Shown: one piece after another, positions 27,457 to 35,987 of the stretch
How the letters are laid out: each line of letters starts with the position of its first letter
How positions within the stretch are numbered: the stretch's first letter is position 1
Assembly (NCBI RefSeq): GCF_003628305.1
Contig: NZ_RBZM01000003.1
Coordinates: forward strand, 248,001 to 312,000
Length of the DNA stretch: 64,000 bases
From: Cohnella endophytica
GTDB taxonomy: Bacteria > Bacillota > Bacilli > Paenibacillales > Paenibacillaceae
Direction: 5' to 3'
Notes under the pieces: generated by a model
The model's input: only the letters and a program-made list of their open reading frames with translations
What the model was told of the DNA's origin: nothing
The model's database searches: none
Position numbers and translations under genes: made by a program

Positions 27457-27572
27457 GATCTGCTCTGATAGTGAAGTTAAGCCAATAATTTGCGAAGTTG
27501 AAGCGATATTCACGTAAATATAAAACTGATCTAGGATCTGAACTTACTTGCTGCTTCTGATAGGAGATAAAA

Positions 27573-28100
27573 ATGATGCAGCTTTTTCCTCAATTTTCAT
27601 TCGAAGATATATCCGTTCAATATTGGTGGGAGCCAGTACGAAACAAGTAGGATTGATGTTAGTTCCCATAAATTTAAATGAACCGCAGTGCACGAAAAGT
27701 CCTTTGCGGTGGATTCTTTAATACAAATTAAAGTTGTTCTGCGATGAATATCCCGGCAGATTCGCCCACGGATGAACAATGAGGAACTCCCGGTCTTTCT
27801 TAGATATAAGTATGTTTGTCAAAAAGTAGAACACGAAAACGGTTGCCAGAGAGTGAGCTATTTCGAAGGGTATCAGGAATTGGAGTCTCATACAATATTG
27901 ACAAATGTAAGCGATCGGGACGTGAAAATCGAAATGATTTCGAGTTTCTCTTTGGAGGAATCTCTCCGTTTGCAAGGGGAGATGCCGCGCTAATGTTGAA
28001 AATACACCTTATTAGAAGTAAATGGAGCAGCGAGGGACGTCTGGAATCGAATCGCATCGAAGAATTACATATTTGGTTATCGCGGAAGGCGGTACAGAGC
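27573..28100 (+). pseudogene. GH36-like alpha-galactosidase, N-terminal fragment, frameshifted
   Basis: ATG 27573 follows AGGAGA. Peptides in three frames match the N-terminal beta-sandwich of the family in order: LVPINLNEPQCT, KSPLRWIL, SLIQIKVV, DEYPGRFAHGRTMRNS, RVSYFEGYQELESH, ILTNVSDRDVKIEMISSFSL, then after a shift GISPFARGDA, RSKWSSEGRLESNRIEELHI. At least two frameshifts are present and the catalytic half is absent. It would have released alpha-linked galactose, a plausible partner activity for the fucosylated glycan. Confidence 0.7.
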
Positions 28101-28125
28101 ATGGAAGTCCTTGTTTCAACTCACG

Positions 28126-28519
28126 GTCGACGGATGGGACGGCGTGGTGAACACGATCCTGCGCGGAGCGTTTCTTTGCGCAAGAGATCGCTTCGACGCG
28201 AGCTTTCATGTCTGAGCCGAATTCGGAAGCGTATGCGGCTTCAAAGGGGGGGATCCTTGCCTTGACTCATGCCCTTGCTATTTCGCTCGGTTCTAAACGA
28301 ATTCGGGTGAATGCTATTAGTCTGGGTTTGATCGAGACGGGCGATTATGACAATTTAAAGGCGCCGGATCACTTTCAACATCCGGCGCAGCGAGTTGGGA
28401 AGCCTGAAGATATTGTGAGAGCTTGTTTTTATTTGACGGATCCAGCGAATGATTTCGTAACCGGGACAAATTTGGTCATTGATGGAGGAATGACGCGCAA
28501 AATGATATATGCGGAGTAG
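28126..28519 (+). pseudogene. Short-chain dehydrogenase, C-terminal half with internal deletion
   Basis: VDGWDGVVNTILRGAFLCAR matches the central SDR region. About 20 residues are missing before STRAFMSEPNSEAYAASKGG (catalytic Tyr and Lys in YAASK), and the frame changes there. The remainder (LGSKRIRVNAISLGLIET, DFVTGTNLVIDGGM) runs to a normal end. The NAD-binding N-terminus is gone. A fucose- or sugar-oxidising role is possible but not shown. Confidence 0.75.
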
Positions 28520-29221
28520 TGTTTGTATTGACCTAAAGCATGGTAAGAGTGATACCGGAAAAAGATTCGTACTGTGATGGAGCAAATGACCGGGCATGAA
28601 TAGTCTAAGAGTTGGGGGTAGATGGAAGTGGCCATCCTTGTGATGGCTATTTAATGAACATAGGGAAATATGTCATCTGGAGGGAATGAATCTAAAGTTA
28701 AGATAAAACTGAGAGGTGCAAACCCAAATTCCCTATAGAGTCTTAGTTCACTACCAGTAGGAGCAACAGTAATTCCACTCTGTCTAGATCTTGTGGAAAT
28801 AGTTAGATAAGCATATAAACTGATTTTTGGGTCAAGGTACTGTACCTCTTTATTAAGTAGGAACCTTTACAATCTTGGAATGCTTACTCACAAAATTAGC
28901 ATGATTTACAGAGCAAAACATAGCAATTACTTGCTTAATAACTCGGAGAGGGAAGATATAAAACGGATAATGAAGTGAAAGTTGCCCTTTTCCTTTATTC
29001 AGTAAAATAGCGGCTTGATGACTGAGGCTGTCCAATTGAGATATAGGGCAGATTGTTGTGACAGTCAGCTAATTTTCAAGAAAGTAATCTGTGGGATAGG
29101 GTAGCATTTATGAGAACAATCTTTAGATTTGATCTATTTTCGCTGTAATAAGAGCGAGGGATTGGATAATAAACAAGCTCTGATAAAATCAAACATACAT
29201 AATTGCGGGTTTTACTTTTAC
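28520..29221. other. Gene-free stretch
   Basis: Stops occur in all frames and no RNA gene or repeat is recognisable. Composition is AT-richer than the flanks. It joins the decayed GH36/SDR zone to the next regulator. Confidence 0.6.
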
Positions 29222-30043
29222 TCAAAGCTCGCCCTGCTTCCAAGCACGGAAACGTTGTGGAGTCATATCCGTATATCCTAGGAACATCCGAGAGAAATGT
29301 GCCCTTTCTAAGCCTAACTCGTTAGCGATGCGAGCGGTCGTCAAGTCGGTCGTAATTAAGAAGTGCTTGGCCTTTTCCATTTTCACCTTGACGATGTATT
29401 GATGAGGGGAAATACCAAAGACGGATTTGAAATATCGGAAAAAATATTTGGGACTGTAATTGAATGCCGCGGCAATCTGGGGCACTGATAACGTCTCTGC
29501 GGTACGAGACTCGATATAATGGACGATGTTGTTCCAATGTTTCTGTGAAGATGAGATGGTTATCGTCGGTTTGCGCGGTTCTTGATCCCATATGAAGCTA
29601 AGTAGTTCGAATAATGCTGCTTTTGTTGCAACAGGAGCGAGATTGCTATCGCTGCGGAAACGTTGAATGAGTTTGTCAAATAGTTGTCGTGTGTGGTGAT
29701 GATCTCGCAATTGAATACTTAGGGGCGTGTCAATGGTTTGAAAAAGAGGAAGCTGTCCCACATAAGCATTAAAGTGGCAGAACATAAGTCGAAACGGACT
29801 CTCATGCGAAGTAGAATAAGAGATTCTCTCTCCAGCAGGAAGAATGTATAGATCGCCTGCTTGAGGATGGAATGCCGAATGTCCGATGCGGAGAGAGCCT
29901 TCACCTTCTAGGAAGTAATACAAGCAATTATTTACCGTGATGTGATTGTGATGTTTCCATTCTGACGTCACCTGTGAGTGACTCGCTAGGGTAACTGTTA
30001 GCTGCAGATCCTCCAGATGATTTTTTAATCGCGATTGTACCAT
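29222..30043 (-). CDS. AraC-family regulator with cupin sensor domain
   Basis: This 273-residue protein has an N-terminal cupin-like ligand pocket (HHNHITVNNCLYYFLEGEGS, then AGDLYILPAGERI) and a C-terminal pair of helix-turn-helix motifs (SVPQIAAAFNYSPKYFFRYF, ANELGLERAHFSRMFLGYTD). Such regulators bind a mono- or disaccharide in the cytoplasm. It is divergent to the GH106-like gene, with about 156 nt between starts, and most likely controls it. ATG 30043 has GAGAGGGG upstream. Confidence 0.88.
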   Translation of the reverse strand: MVQSRLKNHLEDLQLTVTLASHSQVTSEWKHHNHITVNNCLYYFLEGEGSLRIGHSAFHPQAGDLYILPAGERISYSTSHESPFRLMFCHFNAYVGQLPLFQTIDTPLSIQLRDHHHTRQLFDKLIQRFRSDSNLAPVATKAALFELLSFIWDQEPRKPTITISSSQKHWNNIVHYIESRTAETLSVPQIAAAFNYSPKYFFRYFKSVFGISPHQYIVKVKMEKAKHFLITTDLTTARIANELGLERAHFSRMFLGYTDMTPQRFRAWKQGEL

Positions 30044-30199
30044 TCAGATCATCCCCTCTCAATCAACCATAGCATAATACATGATTAAATAGTAGGTTAC
30101 TTTTCGGCACATATTGGTTAATTATTGCTCTCCCTATAACTCCCAAATTTCGGTACCATCATAAAGAAGAATCAACCGACGAAACTTAGGAGTGTGCCC

Positions 30200-33100
30200 A
30201 TGTCAACTAAAGAGATGCAGCAATGGATAGGATTCCCTGACCGCAACCCAGAATTCGATGCGTACCCCGGATTCGTGCAGCCGCCCGCAGGTTACGGGGA
30301 AGTGGCCTTCTATTGGTGGGTAGGTGAGAAGTTAACCAAAGAAAGACTGGGTTGGCAACTTGAGCAATTAAAGGATCATCACGTAACCGGACTTCAAATC
30401 AATTATGCTCATAGCGATCAGGGCGGAGATTCATATGGACTGACCTTCGAGAGTGATCCGCCTCTATTCTCCGAAGATTGGTGGGAGTTGTTTGCCTGGT
30501 TCGCTGAAATGGCAGGCTCTTATGGCATGACGGTTAGCTTAAGCGATTACACCTTATGTTCGCCTGGACAGGGCTGGTATACGGATGAGATATTGGCCAT
30601 TAAGCCGGAAATGGCTGGATCGAACTTATTATCCATCGAGTGGGAAGTACATGAAGGACAAACGGAATGGACGCTTCCCGCGAATACGATTAGCGTCAGT
30701 GCATATCGGGTCAACGATGGCGATGAAATTTCTAGCGGTTGGGTCGACCTCACTGCTTATAGGGAACTATCGAACGTACGGTGGTCTAAGCCGGACGGAA
30801 GATGGAACATCGTAGCTGTATACACGGTGCTTAAGCCCAGATCCATCGATCCGATGCATCCGGAGAGTGGAAAGTTGGTAATTGAGCACTTCTTCCAGCG
30901 GTTCGAGGATAGGCTTTCCGGAATTCCTGGGGTAAAATTAGGCTTCTTTTTCTCGGATGAGTTGGAATTTGGTATTCGAGGTCGGTTGTGGAATGAGAGA
31001 TTTGCAGAGGAATTCAAGGAGCGTAAAGGCTATGATCTGATTCCCGAACTAGCAGCATTGTTCGCAGATATTGGTCCTAGGACTCCGAAGATCCGACTGG
31101 ATTACGGGGATGTTATGGTATCGCTCTCTGAAGAGCATTATTTCATTCCCGTATTCGAATGGCATCAGGTACGCGGCATGATCTATGGCTGCGATCATGG
31201 TGGCCGGGGAAAGGATACGACCGAGTTCGGAGATTATTTCCGTACGCAGCGTTGGAACCAGGGGCCGGGTTGCGACCAGCCTAATTATGAGTGCGACTTG
31301 ATCAAGAATAAAGTGGCTAGCTCGATCGCCCATCTCTACGAGCGTCCAAGGACTTGGCTTGAAGGCTTCTATGGCACCGGATGGGGCACGAATACGTCGG
31401 ATATTGCGCAAGCGATATTCCGTAACTTCGTGTCGGGTCATAATTTACTTACGCTGCATGGTTTGTACTATACGACGAATGGGGGATGGTGGGAGTGGGC
31501 GCCTCCATGTAACCATTTCCGTATGCCTTACTGGGAACACATGAAGCCTTTACTCGCCTGCACGCAGCGTCTCAGTTTCTTGCTCAGTCAAGGGGTGCAC
31601 GTATGCGACGTTGCCATTCTGTATCCCGTTGCCGCTATGGAAGCAGGGATGGACGGACAAGTCTCGGTAGATGCGGCATTCGGAGTAGGGAAATATTTGT
31701 ATAAGCGTGGCATTGATTTCGATTATATGGATTTCCAATCGCTGGATAGAGCTATGATAGATAATCATGAGTTACAGGTGGCAGGGGAGGCGTACAAGGT
31801 ACTCATTGTACCTTCCATGCGGGCTTTAAGATATTCAACCTTGCAGAAAGCGCTGGCATTCTATGAAGCGGGAGGGATCGTCATTGGACTCGGTCGACTT
31901 CCCGAGGCGAGTGATCGATACGGGGCTTCGGATCCCGATCTCGAAGGAACGGTACGCGCTTTGTTCGGATGGTCCTCTGCGGAAGCTTACGCTCACGGAT
32001 CTAGTCGCATCGTTCGGAATAAGACGGGCGGAACCGCTATTACTGCGCGTTCATATGCGGATGTAGAGCATGCGATCAGTTGTGCTTTCTCACGTGATTT
32101 CTCGTGCGATATGGTCATTGCGGACGAGAAATTCCCCTACGTGATGCATCGCAGAATCGGGAACCGTGATATCTATGCGGTTTACGGCGCGGAGGAAGGA
32201 GCAGAATGCTTCTTCCGGTGCCAAGGTTCGGTCGAGCTCTGGAATCCTTGGGAAGGTACGGTTACGCCGATCCATGAAGTTCGCGAGCATTTGGATGGGA
32301 CATTTATTAGGCTTCCGCTTGATCAGAAACAGATTCAATTAATCGTTTTTTCGCAGACGACCTCATCATCTAGTAATCTTACCACAATGGAAGGTACTAC
32401 GAGAAAGAAGCCTATCTTCACGATGGATCTCGACGGGTTTTGGGAATTCGAGTTGAAGCCCACGATGGACAATCGATTCGGTGATTTCCGTCAGCCACCC
32501 GAAGATGTATTCATCGGTGCTGAGGCACGGCAATTCCACTTCAAGGAGGAGAGGGGACAGCAATCGGTCGGTTGGAACGATCCAACGCTAGACGATTCGG
32601 CATGGGAGCAGATTACGCAAGGTTATGGACCTTACTTGTGGTGGATGGGCCCGTTACCCGAGTCAAGCTGCACGGAAGAATGGGAGAAACAATTGTTAGT
32701 TTTGACGGCAGATACTCAATTTATCGATCAATTGGTTAAGGTAGAAGGAAAAACCTATAACTGGAAGTTGTACGAGTTCTCTATGCGGTATGGCATCGAG
32801 AACGATCCTGGTCATCAGGGGCACCACGGATTAAAAGGGGAAGTTTCGGATCATTTCATTGCTTTAGGCCGCCCAAGCTTTAGTCTGACGGATACGCTCT
32901 ACGAAGCAGATGAAAGAGGAACGATTAACTACTTACGATCAACATTTGATGCAGGAGATGCTCTGTTAGGCAATCTTCGAATCGGGGGCATCCGTCCCGA
33001 TCGAATGTGGTTGAACGGCTGCTTGATCGAAGGGGAACCGAAACAAGTTAACGTCCGCAAAGGGATGAACGAGGTGCTTCTGAGATACAGCCATCCTGGA

Positions 33101-33856
33101 CGAGGTTATGTCGTTTTCGAAAGAGTGGAGGCGGCTTCCGATGATTGGCATCAAACGTTGCCGCTCGCCATGTCGTGGTATAACAAGCCGGGAATTCTCT
33201 CTTTCGATGTGTACCCGGAAGATAGCAGACCGGTCGCGGGTTGGTATCGCTTCATTGCTCCTCCAGGGCTTGAGGCCATGGACATCGTGGCTCATGGGGC
33301 GCTTCAGGTTTGGGTAGACGGAGCTGAGTGGATGAGCGATCGAGTGGAAGTTCGCGACGACGGTGCAAATATTTATCGGGTTTCTGGAGGGCGACGGATA
33401 CCGGAAACGAGCTCTGTCGCGGTACGAATCGCATACGACAAGGCTGCATATGCAGGTGCTGCAATGCCTGAACCGATCAAGCTGCAATGCGGTCAAGGAA
33501 TAATTAGGCTTGGCGATTGGTCCAAGATTAACGGATTAACCTGTTATTCAGGTGGTGCCATTTATAGTAAGCAGCTAGATTTACCATTGGACGGACAACC
33601 GCAGTCATATTCTGCCGAATTAGATCTGGGATCCGTCTCGACAACCGCCGAGATCCGAGTGAACGGTAAACTTGCAGGGACTCTTCTCTCGGCTCCATGG
33701 AAAACGGATATCTCTGAGTATTTGAATCCAGGCAACAACACGATCGAAGTGATAGTCTACAATACGCTTGCGAATCACTATGTAACGATCCCGACCCGCT
33801 ATCGGGGAGATCTTACATCAGGCTTGCTCGGTCCGGTTAAGCTGGTGCTTCACTAG
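30200..33856 (+). CDS. GH106-like glycoside hydrolase, very large, cytoplasmic
   Basis: This 1218-residue protein lacks a signal peptide. The N-terminal half looks like a GH106-type barrel: YWWVGEKLTKERLGWQLEQL near residue 30, EDWWELFAWFAEMAGSYGMT, FFFSDELEFGIRG (~255), GCDHGGRGKD, ERPRTWLEGFYGTGWG (~395). The C-terminal third holds galactose-binding or GH2-like sugar-binding folds, ending with the family-typical AEIRVNGKLAGT, GNNTIEVIVYNTLANHYV and SGLLGPVKL. GH106 members are alpha-L-rhamnosidases that need calcium. Acidic residues in SDELEF and WLEGF are candidate catalysts. Family membership is judged by eye, so the sugar specificity is open. ATG 30200 is preferred to GTG 30194 because TTAGGAG lies 7 nt upstream. 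The 3' end has a fossil copy at 53848. Confidence 0.65.
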   Translation: MSTKEMQQWIGFPDRNPEFDAYPGFVQPPAGYGEVAFYWWVGEKLTKERLGWQLEQLKDHHVTGLQINYAHSDQGGDSYGLTFESDPPLFSEDWWELFAWFAEMAGSYGMTVSLSDYTLCSPGQGWYTDEILAIKPEMAGSNLLSIEWEVHEGQTEWTLPANTISVSAYRVNDGDEISSGWVDLTAYRELSNVRWSKPDGRWNIVAVYTVLKPRSIDPMHPESGKLVIEHFFQRFEDRLSGIPGVKLGFFFSDELEFGIRGRLWNERFAEEFKERKGYDLIPELAALFADIGPRTPKIRLDYGDVMVSLSEEHYFIPVFEWHQVRGMIYGCDHGGRGKDTTEFGDYFRTQRWNQGPGCDQPNYECDLIKNKVASSIAHLYERPRTWLEGFYGTGWGTNTSDIAQAIFRNFVSGHNLLTLHGLYYTTNGGWWEWAPPCNHFRMPYWEHMKPLLACTQRLSFLLSQGVHVCDVAILYPVAAMEAGMDGQVSVDAAFGVGKYLYKRGIDFDYMDFQSLDRAMIDNHELQVAGEAYKVLIVPSMRALRYSTLQKALAFYEAGGIVIGLGRLPEASDRYGASDPDLEGTVRALFGWSSAEAYAHGSSRIVRNKTGGTAITARSYADVEHAISCAFSRDFSCDMVIADEKFPYVMHRRIGNRDIYAVYGAEEGAECFFRCQGSVELWNPWEGTVTPIHEVREHLDGTFIRLPLDQKQIQLIVFSQTTSSSSNLTTMEGTTRKKPIFTMDLDGFWEFELKPTMDNRFGDFRQPPEDVFIGAEARQFHFKEERGQQSVGWNDPTLDDSAWEQITQGYGPYLWWMGPLPESSCTEEWEKQLLVLTADTQFIDQLVKVEGKTYNWKLYEFSMRYGIENDPGHQGHHGLKGEVSDHFIALGRPSFSLTDTLYEADERGTINYLRSTFDAGDALLGNLRIGGIRPDRMWLNGCLIEGEPKQVNVRKGMNEVLLRYSHPGRGYVVFERVEAASDDWHQTLPLAMSWYNKPGILSFDVYPEDSRPVAGWYRFIAPPGLEAMDIVAHGALQVWVDGAEWMSDRVEVRDDGANIYRVSGGRRIPETSSVAVRIAYDKAAYAGAAMPEPIKLQCGQGIIRLGDWSKINGLTCYSGGAIYSKQLDLPLDGQPQSYSAELDLGSVSTTAEIRVNGKLAGTLLSAPWKTDISEYLNPGNNTIEVIVYNTLANHYVTIPTRYRGDLTSGLLGPVKLVLH

Positions 33857-33898
33857 TTGAACGGGAACACTTGCCGTTGATCGTAATTAGTATTTTTA

Positions 33899-33942
33899 CG
33901 CGAGTGCCCTTCCAATAGGAAGAGCGCTCGCGCTTTCTTTAA
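33899..33942 (+). terminator. Terminator of the GH106-like gene
   Basis: CGCGAG pairs with CTCGCG and CCTTCC with GGAAGA across AATA, followed by CTTTCTTT. Nearly the same hairpin occurs at 40190. Confidence 0.8.
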
Positions 33943-33964
33943 AAAGGGCACAGGTTTATTGGAA

Positions 33965-34981
33965 ATGAACCGTTTTCATAGCTATAAGTCGTTCCTTATA
34001 ATTAACAATAGAGAGCGCTTACGAAGGAGGTTGATCATCATTTCAAAGGGACTTATAAGAAAGCAAATTCGCAAGCAATTGCCGTATCACGTGTTTGTCG
34101 GAATGGGGATCGCGTTCCTGCTCCTCTTTAGCTACATTCCGATGTTCGGGATCATCATGGCGTTCAAGAATTACAAAATATCCACGGGCATCGAAGGCAT
34201 CTTCACAAGCTCTTGGGTGGGGTTAAGACACTTCAAGGAATTGGTCAATGACTATAACTTTCCGAATCTTGTAAGGAATACGTTGATCCTTAGCCTACTG
34301 AAAGTTATCTTCTCTTATCCCATACCTATCCTATTTGCTATACTGCTCAGCGAAGTCAGGAACCTAGCATTCAAACGTTTCGTACAGACGGTCAGCTATT
34401 TGCCCCATTTCATCTCGTGGGTTGTCGTAACCGGAGTTGCATACGCTTTCTTCTCCACAGGATACGGAATATTTAATGACTTGCTCCTCTCCGTAGGATT
34501 GATTAAAACTCCAATTAAGGTGCTCACGGATCCGGATTCCTTCTATGGATTGGCTGTTGCAACGGCAATCTGGAAGGAAGCTGGCTGGTGGACGATCATT
34601 TTCCTTGCAGCGTTAGCAGGCATTGACCCGTCTCTCTATGAGGCTGCTGAGATGGACGGAGCTGGTAGGCTCAAAAGAATTCTGCACATCACGCTGCCTG
34701 GAATGAAAAATGCAAGTATCGTCGTTCTAATTCTCACGATCGGAAGCATGCTCGGCGGCGGTCTCGTCGGTTCGAACTTCGAGCAATCGATGCTACTCGG
34801 CAACTCACTTAACAATGAAACCTCTCAAATTATTCAAACCTATGCTTTCAATGTCGGATTGGCTCAAGGAAGATTCTCGTTCGCGACGGCCATCGATTTC
34901 GCTCAATCGTGCATTTCCGTATTCCTGATATTGACGAGCAACGCGATTGCCAAGCGAGTATCCGGAACGAGCTTATTCTAA
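33965..34981 (+). CDS. LplB-type CUT1 permease, importer B
   Basis: This membrane protein has six segments, beginning HVFVGMGIAFLLLFSYIPMF, and the EAA loop EAAEMDGAGRLKRILHITLP; it is the LplB/YtcP branch of permeases. ATG 33965 is the first canonical start but has a weak ribosome site. A much better site, GAAGGAGG at 34023-34030, lies inside the frame and is followed by TTG (34031, no spacing) and by ATC, ATC, ATT at 34034-34040, none of which is a standard start. Homologous permeases usually begin just before the first membrane helix, which favours the later region. A cre-like GAGCGCTTACG also lies at 34014-34024, within the extended N-terminus. Confidence 0.85.
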   Translation: MNRFHSYKSFLIINNRERLRRRLIIISKGLIRKQIRKQLPYHVFVGMGIAFLLLFSYIPMFGIIMAFKNYKISTGIEGIFTSSWVGLRHFKELVNDYNFPNLVRNTLILSLLKVIFSYPIPILFAILLSEVRNLAFKRFVQTVSYLPHFISWVVVTGVAYAFFSTGYGIFNDLLLSVGLIKTPIKVLTDPDSFYGLAVATAIWKEAGWWTIIFLAALAGIDPSLYEAAEMDGAGRLKRILHITLPGMKNASIVVLILTIGSMLGGGLVGSNFEQSMLLGNSLNNETSQIIQTYAFNVGLAQGRFSFATAIDFAQSCISVFLILTSNAIAKRVSGTSLF

Positions 34982-35023
34982 TCAAAGCATCCTTGAATGG
35001 ATCAAGAGGAAGGCGGCAGACCC

Positions 35024-35908
35024 ATGAGGGTAAGAAAATCGTTGGAAGATTGGGGTCTGGACTCCTTCGTCGTCATCGTTCTGCTACTGACGATCGTCGT
35101 TACGCTCTATCCCTTTTACTATATTCTTATCATTACGTTCAACACCGGTACGGATACCACGAACGGCGGCATGTATTTCTGGCCAAGAGATTTCACTTTG
35201 GAAAACTATGTTTACTTCTTGGACGATCCGAAATGGATCAAAGCACTCGGAATGTCGCTCTTGCGGACAATTGTCGGAACCGCGATGGGTGTTCTATTCA
35301 CGGCCATGGTAGCATACGGGCTCTCCAAGCGGGATTTAGTATTCCGTAAAGGATATTTTATCGTTATCGTTGTTGCCATGAATTTCTCCGGCGGGCTGAT
35401 CGCATATTATGTCGTCCTCAGAAGCTTGGGGCTAATCAATACATTTGGAGTTTATGTTATTCCGGGAATGCTAAACCTGTTTTTCCTGCTCATCGCGATT
35501 TCGTTCTTCCGGGAAATACCGGAAGAGCTTAATGAATCTGCACGTATCGACGGGGCGAGTGAATATCGCATCTTTGCCCGAATCATTCTTCCGGTCTCCA
35601 TGCCGCTAATTGCGACAATGTGCTTGTTCATAGGGTCGGGACATTGGAATGCCTGGCTGGATTCGGCATACTTCGTGCAGGATGAAGGTCTCCGAACCCT
35701 AACTTATCGAATGATGCAGGTCATTAACCAGTCCATGGTGGCCTCTTCGAGCGACGCAGCGTTATCCATCATGTCGAGATCCAAGGTTACTCCATTCTCC
35801 GTTCAGGCTACTGCAATGATCGTATCTATTATCCCGATTCTTGGGGTGTATCCGTTCTTACAAAAACATTTCGTATCCGGAATGATGCTAGGATCGGTTA
35901 AGGGTTGA
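35024..35908 (+). CDS. LplC/YtcP-type CUT1 permease, importer B
   Basis: This 294-residue protein has six membrane segments (SFVVIVLLLTIVVTLYPFYY first) and the EAA loop ESARIDGASEYRIFARIILP. It ends KHFVSGMMLGSVKG, the typical tail. ATG 35024 is chosen over 34997 because GAGGAAGGCGG lies upstream at the right distance. It follows its partner permease by 42 nt and precedes the binding protein gene, the usual lplB-lplC-lplA order of this branch. Confidence 0.9.
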   Translation: MRVRKSLEDWGLDSFVVIVLLLTIVVTLYPFYYILIITFNTGTDTTNGGMYFWPRDFTLENYVYFLDDPKWIKALGMSLLRTIVGTAMGVLFTAMVAYGLSKRDLVFRKGYFIVIVVAMNFSGGLIAYYVVLRSLGLINTFGVYVIPGMLNLFFLLIAISFFREIPEELNESARIDGASEYRIFARIILPVSMPLIATMCLFIGSGHWNAWLDSAYFVQDEGLRTLTYRMMQVINQSMVASSSDAALSIMSRSKVTPFSVQATAMIVSIIPILGVYPFLQKHFVSGMMLGSVKG

Positions 35909-35987
35909 GTTAAATTGGTTTCCTAGCATTGCTGTGCTGCAGCCACCGATGCTTTGAAATATTAAAATTCTATTGGGGGATTAACAA

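Noticed and set aside
27816..28265. 149-codon open frame as a novel gene
   Set aside because: It spans the GH36 and SDR remnants in different true frames; only its middle part is meaningful, as part of the alpha-galactosidase fossil.
34014..34024. Sixth cre box before importer B
   Set aside because: GAGCGCTTACG keeps the core but deviates at both outer positions, and its place relative to the uncertain start codon is unclear.
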